A stretch of DNA of 64,000 nt from DSSB01 sp046346845 (GTDB taxonomy: Bacteria; UBA10199; DSSB01), in NCBI GenBank assembly GCA_046346845.1, contig JAXMHH010000006.1, forward strand, positions 62,001 to 126,000. The letters run 5' to 3'. Positions 17,212 through 26,182 of the stretch are shown here, piece after piece. Positions within the stretch are counted from its first letter, which is position 1; every line of letters starts with the position of its first letter. The notes under the pieces were generated by a model, which was given only the letters and a program-made list of their open reading frames with translations, ran no database searches and was not told the DNA's origin. The translations under genes and the position numbers were made by a program.

Positions 17212-20200
17212 CTATTGGATCACCGCGGTGTAAGTCGCTTCATTCCCGCTGAGATCCGGGTCCGAAGGCGTCGCCACGGTCACCTTGTCAGGATAATCCC
17301 CTGGCGCCTGATAGGTTTTCACCACGGTGATATCCGAACCGGTCGATGCCTTCATCCGGAAGACGCACTCCGCGAAACCCACATCCTGCCGGCAGACATC
17401 GCCCTCCGTCGAGGTGATCGAGTTTAACGTCGCACCTCGCTGCAGCGGCACCGTGACCGTGACCGTCGCATCCAAGGGGCCCGCGTTGATCACATGGATC
17501 CCATAGGCAAGCGGGACCCCCACAGTCCCAGCCTGTTGACTCGGGCTCACTTGAACGGAGAGGTCCGAGAAGCAGAATTGAGGGTCGATGCAACCATCGA
17601 TGATCGCGGTGTAAGTCGCCTCATTCCCGCTGAGATCGGGGTCGAAGGGCGTCGCCACGGTCACCTTATCGGGATAAACTCCCGCCGCCTGATAGGACTT
17701 CACGACGGTGATGTCCGAACCCGAGGCTGCCTTCATATTGAAAGTGCATTCCGCGAAGCCCACATCCTGCCGGCAGACATCGCCCTCCGTCGAGGTGATC
17801 GAGATCAAGGTCGCGCTCCGCTGCAAGGGCACCGTGACCGTGACCGTCGCGTCCAGGGGACCCGCGTTGATCACATGGATCCCATAGGCGAGAGGGGTCC
17901 CCGTGGTTCCGGCCTGCTGACTCGGGCTTACCTGGACGGAGAGGTCCGAGACGCAGAATCGCGTGCCTAGGCAGTCGCTGTCGGCGCAATCCACCGAGCC
18001 GTCGCAGTCGTTGTCTTTCCCGTCGGAACAGGCAATGTCATCGCTCTCGGGCAAGGGGACACAACCGACTTCGTCATCGACAATATTGACTCTCGCCCGG
18101 GCAAAGGGGACATTCCCCCTCGGCTCGGAGAGCTCGACAAAGAAGTCGCGATCGCCGTCCACCAAGGTATTGTCGATGACCTCGATGTCGACGTTCTTCG
18201 ATTTCTCACCGACCGCGAAATTGAGGACCGTATTGACCGCCTTGTAGTCCCGGTCCGCGGCCGCAGTCCCGTCCACGGTCCGCAGGGCCACTGCGGCGGT
18301 GACGGAGGCGTCGCTCCTCACCACCGTGACGGCCACCAAGCGATCGTTTTCCCTCGCGGTGTACTCGGTGGAGCTGAAGGCCACCGTGTTGGCGGCGCGC
18401 ACCACGGTAATCGACGCGGTGGCGGTCCCGGCGGCGCCGGCGGCGGTCTTGACATTGGCGGTCACCCGCAATTGTCCTTGCGCGGCCAAGGGATCGTTGA
18501 GATCCGCCTCAACCGTCGCCGTAATGCTGGCCGTCTTCGCCGCCGTCAATTGGACCGGGCATTCCAAGGATCCGTCCTGCAGCGGGGTGCAGCGCAAGGC
18601 CTGCCCATCCTGCTCGACCGTCACGACGGTAGCCGTCACGGTTTGGTCGGGCGAGGTTGCGGTGACGTTCACCGTGGCCGCGGTGGCCACCGCCGTATCG
18701 ACGGCATAGGTGACTTGCGCCGCGGTTCCCGAGGCGATTTCCACGGGATTGTTCGCGTCCGTATTGACAGTGACGGTCGCCGTCTCCTTGATGGTCGTGA
18801 CATAGGTGGTGGTGGTAGCCACGTAGTTCACGGACGTCGAGGAGAGGGTCGCGGCCACCACTCCCGCACTTTGCGGGGTATAGGTTACCGTCATCGATAT
18901 CGTCGTATTGGCCTTGACCGTACCCGGCTCGTAAGTCACCCCGGTCGGGTCGACCTGATAGGTTCCCTGGCTGGTGGTCGCGGCATCCACCGTCCAAGTC
19001 GCGCCATCCGTGGAGGCCAAATCCAGCCGAAGCTGGGCGTCGATCGCGTCCGCACGGCCGGAATTCATGAAGGTAAAGGTCAAGGTCACGGGTTGGCCGA
19101 CATTCGCTTCGACGGGGGAACCGGCGAAGCTGGCGGAAAGCCCCGTGGTCGCCGCCTCGACTTGAGTGACCGCGAAGTCGAAGCGATTGTCCTGCGCATT
19201 GAGGTCATTATCCGTCGGAACCGAAGCGGTCACCCGATAGCTTCCCGGCAAGGGATAGTAGCTGGGAATGGCGATCGTGACGGTTTCACCGGCGCCCAGC
19301 CGACCTTTTTGGATCAGGCAAACGATCCCGCTGGGTCCCGCCTGACAACCGGGCTCGTTGGTCACGGCCTCGGAAGGCAGCGTGACGGTAACCGCCAAGT
19401 TATCGACGTCGCCGGGGCCGTTGTTGGTCACGGTGACCTCGTAATTGGCGTCGTCACCCACGAACAGATCCGTCGGTCCCTTCCCGGTGACCGTCAAGTC
19501 ATGCTGGGGAGGGATCTGGCCGGTCGCGATCTGCTTCGCCACTACGGCGTTCGCGGCCACGTACTGATAGGACTGCCGGTAGGTCGCCTGGTATTGCGCA
19601 GTGGTCACCGCCACGTAAGTAGTCTCGGCCACTCGCGCCATCTCGTACTCGGCCACCACCTTATAAGTCATGTCCGCAACCTTGTAGGTAGCCGTAGCGG
19701 CAGCCGTGGTAGCGGCGACATAGACGTCTTGGTTCTGCTTGACGGTCGCTGCCGCCATTTTTTGGGCCACGACCTGCACCGATTCCGTCTTCTGCCAAAC
19801 CTGCGCGGTGGCCGCAATCGTCGTCACCGCCTGCAGGGGCGGCTCGTTTTGCTTCACGACGGCCTGGATCGACTTGGCCTGGGCGACCGTGAGGGTCTCG
19901 GTCCGCCGATAATTCGCCCTTATCTCCGTCACCACCGTGACGGTGGATTTCATGGCCTCAACCGTCGCCTTGGCGGTGGTTGCGTAGACCAAATTAGCCT
20001 TCATGGTAGGCGTTTCCGCCACCACGTACTTCTGTTGGGCGAGGACGAAACTGGCGAGAAAGGCCACCGCCGTCGCGCGGTATTCCACCGAGGCCAAGGA
20101 GACGTAGCGGTTCGAGGCCACGGTGTAACTGCGGTCCAAGCGATTGAGGATGCGCAAAATCGCGTTGGTGGTCTCGAGGACCAGGACGCGCGCCAATTGG

Positions 20201-20481
20201 GCATCCCTCGTTTTCGCCCACAAGCTAGGCTGCTGCGCGATGGACTTCACCGCCAGCATGGAGGGAATGGCGAAATCTTTGGTAAATGGTTGCAGGGACT
20301 TCGCCTGTTCCGCGGTCAATTGAAGCGCGACATGGCCGGGATGGTGATCGTTGTAATCGTCTCCGCAATCCCCATCCTCGTCATGAGCGAGGACGCGCTG
20401 CGTTATCAGGAGCAGCATGAGGAGGGGCAATACCGTTAAAAAAAGTTTGCGCCAGTCTCTGCGAATTTTTGCGGAATCCAT
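17212..20481 (-). CDS. large secreted protein with helical region, DUF11, Calx-beta and tandem C-terminal DUF11 repeats
   Basis: The 1089 residues start with a signal peptide (LTVLPLLMLLLITQRVLA). About 280 residues of Ala/Thr/Val-rich predicted helix follow (residues 50-330), then DUF11-type beta domains from near DLTVTGKGP, a Calx-beta domain (near 740-830) and an Asp/Cys calcium motif (DNDCDGSVDCADSDC). Two almost identical DUF11 repeats of 127 residues close the protein; the DNA repeat offset is 381 bp. No CTERM or LPXTG anchor is present. AAAGGAG precedes the ATG. It is probably a surface or matrix protein; ligand unknown. Confidence 0.82.
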   Translation of the reverse strand: MDSAKIRRDWRKLFLTVLPLLMLLLITQRVLAHDEDGDCGDDYNDHHPGHVALQLTAEQAKSLQPFTKDFAIPSMLAVKSIAQQPSLWAKTRDAQLARVLVLETTNAILRILNRLDRSYTVASNRYVSLASVEYRATAVAFLASFVLAQQKYVVAETPTMKANLVYATTAKATVEAMKSTVTVVTEIRANYRRTETLTVAQAKSIQAVVKQNEPPLQAVTTIAATAQVWQKTESVQVVAQKMAAATVKQNQDVYVAATTAAATATYKVADMTYKVVAEYEMARVAETTYVAVTTAQYQATYRQSYQYVAANAVVAKQIATGQIPPQHDLTVTGKGPTDLFVGDDANYEVTVTNNGPGDVDNLAVTVTLPSEAVTNEPGCQAGPSGIVCLIQKGRLGAGETVTIAIPSYYPLPGSYRVTASVPTDNDLNAQDNRFDFAVTQVEAATTGLSASFAGSPVEANVGQPVTLTFTFMNSGRADAIDAQLRLDLASTDGATWTVDAATTSQGTYQVDPTGVTYEPGTVKANTTISMTVTYTPQSAGVVAATLSSTSVNYVATTTTYVTTIKETATVTVNTDANNPVEIASGTAAQVTYAVDTAVATAATVNVTATSPDQTVTATVVTVEQDGQALRCTPLQDGSLECPVQLTAAKTASITATVEADLNDPLAAQGQLRVTANVKTAAGAAGTATASITVVRAANTVAFSSTEYTARENDRLVAVTVVRSDASVTAAVALRTVDGTAAADRDYKAVNTVLNFAVGEKSKNVDIEVIDNTLVDGDRDFFVELSEPRGNVPFARARVNIVDDEVGCVPLPESDDIACSDGKDNDCDGSVDCADSDCLGTRFCVSDLSVQVSPSQQAGTTGTPLAYGIHVINAGPLDATVTVTVPLQRSATLISITSTEGDVCRQDVGFAECTFNMKAASGSDITVVKSYQAAGVYPDKVTVATPFDPDLSGNEATYTAIIDGCIDPQFCFSDLSVQVSPSQQAGTVGVPLAYGIHVINAGPLDATVTVTVPLQRGATLNSITSTEGDVCRQDVGFAECVFRMKASTGSDITVVKTYQAPGDYPDKVTVATPSDPDLSGNEATYTAVIQ

Positions 20482-20863
20482 AAAACACTCCTTTAACGAC
20501 GGGTGGCGACCGTCTCTGACGATGGCAGACAGAAAAATGCCGCGCTGTGTTGACGCGGCGATATCATTGAAAGAACCCTTCCCATTGGGAAAACCGTGGA
20601 GGCATGGTGATGTCCTTAAAAAAGAACTTCCAAACCAATTAGGGTTCGCCGGTGAGGAGGTGCGAGGCTTGGTTTTGCTGATTTTTATTTGTACAAAATT
20701 TTAGATAGGGAAATCCTATTCGACAAGCCAAAAAAGGGAGGGTTGAAGGATTGAAGACTTGAACGGCGTCCCATCGACATCGATGCCTAGATTCAAGCAG
20801 GCGTCCTGCGAAACTCCATTGCCCGTGGAGCTCTGGGCGCTTGGATCGGTAAGGGAGCTTGGC
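20482..20863. other. intergenic region without a recognised gene
   Basis: This stretch lies upstream of the 17212-20481 gene and downstream of the 20864-21382 gene, both on the minus strand. It should hold the promoter of the large secreted protein. The part near 20690-20720 is AT-rich. I see no RNA gene, repeat copy or convincing short ORF. Confidence 0.4.
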
Positions 20864-21382
20864 CTACTTGAGCCTTTTCAACGCCACATCGACAAGTTTC
20901 AGCAATTGCGCTTGGGCGTTCGGGCCCGCGGGGATCCCCAATACCATCACCAAATTACCCCGGCGCAACGCAAGGGTGGCGAAGGCGGGGCCGCCGGACA
21001 ACGCTTTCGGAAACCACTTCGCCTCGTCGACTCCGGGGACGGAAATCGGCAGCCAGACCGTGCTGCTCTCGCTGAGGGACGTGTCATAGGTGCCCTTGAC
21101 CTCCGTCGGATTTCCCCCGGCCGGGTAGAAAATATCCAGCTCGAGCCCGCCCGTGGCGCTGGATTTTCCGGCATAGATGCAATACGCGCTGGCTCCGTTT
21201 TCTTGGACATTGGCCTTCGGCGGCGTGGCCTGCGAAATCCCGACGGCCTGAAAATCCGCGGGGCTCAGTGCATCGCACAATGCCGCTCCGGATCCCGGTC
21301 CAATAGCCCCAGCCTCCGCGGAAAGCGCCAGGCCAAAAAGCACCAGAAAAAAAACGAGCCATGGTTGCTGTGGGACCTTCAT
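20864..21382 (-). CDS. secreted protein with N-terminal Cys domain, unknown function
   Basis: A signal peptide (FFLVLFGLALSAEAGA) precedes a domain opening ALCDALSPADFQAVGIS, with ASAYCIYAG supplying a second Cys, and ending GNLVMVLGIPAGPNAQAQ. The spacing of the two cysteines and the overall plan resemble DUF3558-like periplasmic proteins, but similarity is weak. AAAAGGAGG precedes the ATG. Standing alone on its strand. Confidence 0.72.
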   Translation of the reverse strand: MKVPQQPWLVFFLVLFGLALSAEAGAIGPGSGAALCDALSPADFQAVGISQATPPKANVQENGASAYCIYAGKSSATGGLELDIFYPAGGNPTEVKGTYDTSLSESSTVWLPISVPGVDEAKWFPKALSGGPAFATLALRRGNLVMVLGIPAGPNAQAQLLKLVDVALKRLK

Positions 21383-21504
21383 GATCGACCTCCTTTTCGG
21401 AATATTTCCGGACCCAGCATAATGAAAGCCGTAGCCGGGTCAAGGTTCCTTTATGTCCCATCTTTGCATTTGATTTCGGCACCACCCCCAACTATGGAAA
21501 ATCC

Positions 21505-22431
21505 ATGTCCGCGGTCATTTCCGTGTCCAATCTGTCCAAGGTCTACGCCTCCGGCTTCCAAGCCCTCAAGGAAGTGAACTTGGAGATTCGGAAGGGGGAA
21601 ATCTTCGCCCTGCTCGGGCCGAACGGCGCCGGGAAGACCACCCTCATCGGCATCATCTGCGGACTGGTGACCGCGACCCAGGGGACGGTCACGGTGGACG
21701 GGCACGACAATGTGCGCGCCTACCGCCAAGCCCGGTCGAAGGTCGGCCTGGTCCCGCAGGAGCTCACCACCGACGCCTTCGAGACGGTCTGGAACGCCGT
21801 CAGCTTCAGCCGCGGCCTGTTCGGAAAGCCGCCCAATCCCGCCTTCATCGCGGACATCCTCAAGCAGCTCTCCCTTTGGGAAAAAAAGGACAATCGGATC
21901 ATGACGCTCTCGGGTGGCATGAAGCGGCGCCTGCTCATCGCCAAGGCCCTTTCCCACGAGCCGGAGATCCTCTTCCTCGACGAGCCCAGCGCCGGAGTCG
22001 ACGTCGAATTGCGTCGCGATATGTGGGGCGTCGTGCGGTCCCTGCGCGACAAAGGGGTCACCATCATCCTCACGACCCATTACATCGAGGAAGCGGAGGA
22101 GATGGCCGACCGCATCGGCATCATCAGCAAAGGGAGAATCATCCTGGTGGAGGACAAGAACGAGATCATCCGAAAGCTGGGAAAGAAGCAACTGACCCTC
22201 CACTTGACCGGATCGGTCCAGAGCCTTCCCGCCGCTCTCGCGCCCTATCACCTCGAGATCGGCCGCGGAGGAAACAACCTGATTTACACTTACGACTCGC
22301 AGGGGCAAAGCGTGGGGATCGCCTCCTTGCTGCGGGACCTCCATGCCGCGGGCATCGAATTCAAGGATCTGAACACCGACCAGAGCTCCCTGGAGGAGAT
22401 CTTCGTCAGCCTGGTGAAGGAGAAGAAATGA
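21505..22431 (+). CDS. ABC transporter ATP-binding protein (ABC-2 exporter, NodI/DrrA-like)
   Basis: The 308-residue protein has Walker A GPNGAGKTT, the Q-loop region LVPQEL, signature LSGGM, Walker B ILFLDEP and the switch His in TTHYIEEAEEMADR. A C-terminal extension of about 80 residues is typical of DrrA/NodI/YadG-type exporters. ATGA overlap with the permease gene (22428-22431) shows translational coupling. Substrate is unknown; lipids or glycans are common for the family. Confidence 0.93.
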   Translation: MSAVISVSNLSKVYASGFQALKEVNLEIRKGEIFALLGPNGAGKTTLIGIICGLVTATQGTVTVDGHDNVRAYRQARSKVGLVPQELTTDAFETVWNAVSFSRGLFGKPPNPAFIADILKQLSLWEKKDNRIMTLSGGMKRRLLIAKALSHEPEILFLDEPSAGVDVELRRDMWGVVRSLRDKGVTIILTTHYIEEAEEMADRIGIISKGRIILVEDKNEIIRKLGKKQLTLHLTGSVQSLPAALAPYHLEIGRGGNNLIYTYDSQGQSVGIASLLRDLHAAGIEFKDLNTDQSSLEEIFVSLVKEKK

Positions 22432-23189
22432 ACCTCCACGCGATCAAGGCGATTTACAAGTTCGAGATGTCCCGCACCCGGCGCACCTTGCTGCAAAGCA
22501 TCGTCTCGCCGGTGCTTTCAACTTCCCTCTATTTCATCGTCTTCGGCTCCGCGATCGGTTCCCGGATCACCAACATCGACGGCATTCCCTACGGCGCCTT
22601 CATCGTGCCCGGCCTGATTATGCTTTCCACCCTGACGACCAGCATCTCCAACGCCTCCTTCGCTATTTATTTTCCCAAATTCACCGGCACCATCTACGAG
22701 CTGCTGTCGGCGCCGGTCTCCTATCTGGAAATCGTCATCAGTTATGTCGGGGCCGCCGCTACCAAGTCGCTGATCCTCGCCTTGCTCATCTTGGCGACCG
22801 CCAGCTTCTTCGTGCCGGTGCGGATCGCCCATCCTCTGTGGATGCTGGGCTTCATGGTGCTGACCTCGGTGACCTTCTGCCTGTTCGGCTTCATCATCGG
22901 TCTCTGGGCCGACGGCTTCGAAAAGCTCCAATTGGTCCCCCTGCTGATCGTGACCCCCCTGACCTTCTTGGGCGGCAGCTTCTATTCCATCCACATGCTC
23001 CCGCCTTTTTGGCAAAAGGTGACGCTGTTCAACCCCGTGGTTTATTTGGTGAGCGGGTTTCGCTGGAGCTTCGTCGAGAAGTCCGACGTCAGCGTCGGCC
23101 TCAGCTTGGGCATGACCCTGGGGTTCCTGGCCCTGTGCCTGCTGATCTTAAACTGGATCTTCAAGACCGGGTACCGATTGAAGGTCTAA
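22428..23189 (+). CDS. ABC-2 type transporter permease
   Basis: The 253-residue protein has six hydrophobic helices and the ABC-2 permease signatures: FEMSRTRRTLLQSIVSPVLSTSLYF at the N-terminus, FIVPGLIMLS, YELLSAPVSYLEI and the C-terminal FLGGSFYSIHMLPPFWQK...NPVVYLVSGFRW. It pairs with the ATPase encoded just upstream to form an inner-membrane exporter. The frame is open much further upstream, but ATG 22428 gives the family length and overlaps the ATPase stop. Confidence 0.92.
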   Translation: MNLHAIKAIYKFEMSRTRRTLLQSIVSPVLSTSLYFIVFGSAIGSRITNIDGIPYGAFIVPGLIMLSTLTTSISNASFAIYFPKFTGTIYELLSAPVSYLEIVISYVGAAATKSLILALLILATASFFVPVRIAHPLWMLGFMVLTSVTFCLFGFIIGLWADGFEKLQLVPLLIVTPLTFLGGSFYSIHMLPPFWQKVTLFNPVVYLVSGFRWSFVEKSDVSVGLSLGMTLGFLALCLLILNWIFKTGYRLKV

Positions 23190-23249
23190 GAGGCTTTTGA
23201 AGCATGGCTCCCGCGGGCCTCCAAAGGCTCGAAAAACCCTTGCTAGACC

Positions 23250-23280
23250 GGGGCGGTACCGAATAAGTACCCCCTTTTTT
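23250..23280 (+). terminator. intrinsic terminator of the ABC transporter operon
   Basis: GGTAC (23255-23259) pairs with GTACC (23267-23271), extended by flanking G/C pairs across one mismatch, and is followed by six T residues. It lies 60 nt after the permease stop. Confidence 0.6.
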
Positions 23281-23347
23281 AGGTGCGCTTTTGACGGAGT
23301 CGTAAATCCCCCTGGAACAAACCCCTAAATCGCGGAAATGCTGGAAA

Positions 23348-25033
23348 TTGGGCCTGCTGGCCGCCTGCTATGCCCTGGTCCTGCTCCCTCCCTTTATCGT
23401 CGAGCTCTGGAAGGACTATTCCGGCGTCTATTATTTATACGACAGCCGGCGGAACTACATCCTCAACACCTCGCTGATCCTCGCCCTCCTCTCCTTGGGG
23501 TTGGCCTGTCTGACCCAATACGCGCGGCGCCTCCAGGGGGTGGTCTTCGCCCTGCTCCTGTTTTTCCTGTCTTTCCTGGGGATGGTGGCCTTGGTGCACA
23601 TCTTCCTGTACGACGCGCCCATTTCCGTCGGCGCCGTGGATGCCTTGCTGGGCACCGACCTGCACGAGGCCGTCGAGTACCTCAGCTTCCATTGGACCCC
23701 CGCGGTCATGATCACGCTCGGCGGCTACGGAATTTTTTACCTGGTGGCGCTTGGGGCCTCGTGGAAGTGGCTCCTGCCCGACGGCCCCTGCGCCGTTTCC
23801 CACCTGCTGGGGTGGTCCGCATTCCTGATACTCGCTTGGCTCGCCTACGGTTACCCCGCCATCGCTTCCTACCATCTCAAATCCTTCCGGGAACGCTCGC
23901 TTTGGTCGAGGGCCTCCGAGCTGAACCGGCAGCTGCCGAGCATCCGCATCTTGCATGACGTCGGCAACTGGTTGGCCTACCGGCAGTGGCTCGAAGAGAC
24001 GCAACAGGTGCGGGCGGAGCATGACTTCGACTCCGCCATGAGCGACGGTGCCAAACCGCGCACCGTCGTGCTGGTGCTGGGAGAGTCGCTGCGCCGGGAC
24101 CACATGAGCGTCTACGGATATCCCCGGCCCACCACGCCCAACCTCGATGCCCGTCGCAAGCAACTGCTGCTCTTCGATAGGGCCATCTCCCCGTCCAACC
24201 AGACGGTTCCCAGCCTGACCAAGGCCCTCAGCCCCGCCACGGTCCACGAACCGGATCGTTTCCTCACCGAGCCGTCCATCGTCGCCGCCGCCAAGCAGGC
24301 GGGCTATCGCACCTATTGGCTCTCCAACCAGGGAAGGGTCGGAAATTTCGACTCGCTCATTTCCTTGATCGCGCACGACGCGGAAACCACGGTCTTCACC
24401 AACACCGAATTTTACGGAACCGTCTACGACGAGGCCCTGCTCAAGCCTCTGCAGGTCGTCTTGAACGACCCCTTTCCCCACAAGTTGATCGTCCTGCACC
24501 TGCTGGGCTCCCACCAGAGCTACCGAAATCGCTACCCCTCGGAGAAGGCGTTTTTTCACGCGGGAGATTACGCCGACCACCCCACGACCGAGGAGCAAGC
24601 CACCACCTTGTCGGAATACGACAACAGCGTGCGGTATACCGACGAAATCTTAGGGCAGATTCTCCAAGAGTTGGAGAAAAAGCCCGACAGCGTCTTGCTG
24701 TTTTTAAGCGATCACGGGGAAAGGCTCTACGACAAGGGCATGGAGACCTGTGGCCACGGCTTTCCGGAACCTATCCGCAGCGAATTTGATATCCCCTATT
24801 TGTTGTGGTGCAACGGAGCCTGTCCGCGGCGCTGGAAACGGGCCTACACCCGAAACCGCTCACTGGCCTTCAATACGGAGAATCTGTTTCATACCGTGGC
24901 CAACCTGCTGGGCCTGAAAATGGCGAATTATCGTCCCCAGGACGACATCCTCAGCCCCAAGTTCCTGCCGGTGCGGCAGCCGGAGATCATCGACGTCAAT
25001 CGCGGGATCCATCCCTATTTTTCGCTGCCCTAA
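23348..25033 (+). CDS. phosphoethanolamine transferase-like membrane sulfatase-fold protein (EptA/CptA family)
   Basis: The N-terminal half has about five membrane helices. The C-terminal alkaline-phosphatase-fold domain shows VVLVLGESLRRDHMSVYGY with TTPNLD, the candidate nucleophile Thr in SPSNQTVPSLTKA, VLHLLGSHQSYRNRYP, and SDHGERLYDKG with the downstream metal His in CGHGFPEP. Such enzymes move phosphoethanolamine from phosphatidylethanolamine onto lipid A or other glycolipids in the periplasm. The start is unclear: TTG 23348 cuts into the first helix, while CTG 23312 would restore a charged N-terminus, with GGAG 12 nt upstream. Confidence 0.85.
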   Translation: MGLLAACYALVLLPPFIVELWKDYSGVYYLYDSRRNYILNTSLILALLSLGLACLTQYARRLQGVVFALLLFFLSFLGMVALVHIFLYDAPISVGAVDALLGTDLHEAVEYLSFHWTPAVMITLGGYGIFYLVALGASWKWLLPDGPCAVSHLLGWSAFLILAWLAYGYPAIASYHLKSFRERSLWSRASELNRQLPSIRILHDVGNWLAYRQWLEETQQVRAEHDFDSAMSDGAKPRTVVLVLGESLRRDHMSVYGYPRPTTPNLDARRKQLLLFDRAISPSNQTVPSLTKALSPATVHEPDRFLTEPSIVAAAKQAGYRTYWLSNQGRVGNFDSLISLIAHDAETTVFTNTEFYGTVYDEALLKPLQVVLNDPFPHKLIVLHLLGSHQSYRNRYPSEKAFFHAGDYADHPTTEEQATTLSEYDNSVRYTDEILGQILQELEKKPDSVLLFLSDHGERLYDKGMETCGHGFPEPIRSEFDIPYLLWCNGACPRRWKRAYTRNRSLAFNTENLFHTVANLLGLKMANYRPQDDILSPKFLPVRQPEIIDVNRGIHPYFSLP

Positions 25034-25053
25034 GGCTCGAAATATCCCCGCGA

Positions 25054-25446
25054 TCACTTTACCGCGAGATTCGCCTTGGCATGGGCCAGGGCCCGGTTCA
25101 TCAATCGCCGGAGCTTCGCCATCCCCGAGTCGGGGAATTGGGCGCGATGCAGCTCTCGGAACCCCTTCATCCTCGCGCGCACCTGCCCCAGGTAACGATG
25201 GAGACTTTGGGAGAGGGCCGTCTGATAGTGTGGTGAAAAGAGAAATTGCTGAAATGGAGACGGGACCGGTATTTTTCGGATCGACTCAACCGTCGTCGGT
25301 TCTTCCTCTTCCTCCCAAGAGACCTCGGACCGGGCCAGCGAAGGGTCCGGGGCCCGGTCGCTTGGAAAGGGCAAAACGGGACAGAGCTCTGCCGCGGAAT
25401 CTGGGGGAATTTCGGTCGCCAAACCGGCTTGGCCCAGGGCTGTCAT
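25054..25446 (-). CDS. hypothetical protein, 130 residues
   Basis: No signal peptide or membrane helix. The N-terminal half is Pro/Glu-rich and likely disordered (EVSWEEEEEPTT); the C-terminal half is basic and predicted helical (SLHRYLGQVRARMKGFRELHRAQ). AAAAGGAGG is ideally placed before the ATG, which supports a real gene. No family recognised. Convergent with the EptA-like gene. Confidence 0.6.
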   Translation of the reverse strand: MTALGQAGLATEIPPDSAAELCPVLPFPSDRAPDPSLARSEVSWEEEEEPTTVESIRKIPVPSPFQQFLFSPHYQTALSQSLHRYLGQVRARMKGFRELHRAQFPDSGMAKLRRLMNRALAHAKANLAVK

Positions 25447-25829
25447 GGCTGCCTCCTTTTATAAAAGCTGGGGGACTAGATGATTCGGAAATAAAAGCAA
25501 AAATCGCGCCACCCTTTGGCAATCCAACTCACTATACAACTATTTAATATTATTAATAAATTTATCAAAAACTCCCAGCCGGGAGACCGTGGGGCAAGTG
25601 CTTTTTGCTGATTATTTCAGCACTGCCCGCTCTTTCGCCTTTGCTCCGTCTTCCATTTTCTTCTGGGGACGACTCTGCCGAGGATCGGGTCTATTGAGCA
25701 AAGCCCGGCTCCCTCCTCCACGAGACTTGCCCCCCAGCGGAATCCTCGACCCCCTCCGCGCCCGGGGGCCCTAAACGATTAGTTGCCCATTCCAGAGGCT
25801 GCGCCTAGAATTAAACAGAGGGAGGTCCC
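25447..25829. other. intergenic region, divergent control region
   Basis: The segment separates two divergent genes. The part from 25530 to 25575 is strongly AT-rich, followed by a small hairpin CTCCC-AGCC-GGGAG near 25574-25587. The right end carries the promoter listed separately. No RNA gene or repeat copy is recognised. Confidence 0.4.
25783..25811 (+). promoter_or_regulatory. promoter for the small cysteine-rich secreted protein
   Basis: TTGCCC (25783-25788) and TAGAAT (25806-25811) are separated by 17 nt; the ribosome-binding site GAGGGAGG follows about 8 nt after the predicted transcription start and precedes the ATG at 25830. Confidence 0.5.
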
Positions 25830-26129
25830 ATGAAATTCGTCGCTCTCGGAGTATTGACCCTGATTGCTCAAGCCAGTCCCGCGGCCTTTGCCCAAGTGCC
25901 CCCGGGACACATGTACGGACGGTGCTCGGATGTGTACGGCCCCGTCTATAGCAGCGCCTCGAAAGCCTATACCGCCTCGGGCACCTGCAAAAATGGAAAT
26001 TCCATCAACTGCGCGACGGACCCGATGGACGGGACCCCGGATTATTATTGCAATGTCGGCAGCAACAAGGGACAGGATCCCAACCCATCCGTCGCTGCGG
26101 ACGAGGCCTGCGGCTGCGTGGACAATTAG
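25830..26129 (+). CDS. small secreted cysteine-rich protein
   Basis: A signal peptide (LTLIAQASPAAFAQ) is followed by about 78 residues with six cysteines (GRCSDV, GTCKNG, NCATD, YYCNVG, ACGCVDN) and many Ser, Gly and Asp residues. Disulphide-bonded extracellular protein; no family recognised. Ribosome-binding site GAGGGAGG. The next gene follows 53 nt later on the same strand. Confidence 0.72.
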   Translation: MKFVALGVLTLIAQASPAAFAQVPPGHMYGRCSDVYGPVYSSASKAYTASGTCKNGNSINCATDPMDGTPDYYCNVGSNKGQDPNPSVAADEACGCVDN

Positions 26130-26182
26130 CGCCACTCAACCTCCAATCCCTTACCCTTACCTAATCAATGGAGATTCCTTCG

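Noticed and set aside
18472..20439. Long open frame (655 codons) on the plus strand
   Set aside because: It is antisense to the large secreted protein gene; the Arg/Gly/His-rich translation has no domains and the opposite strand carries a signal peptide and DUF11/Calx-beta domains.
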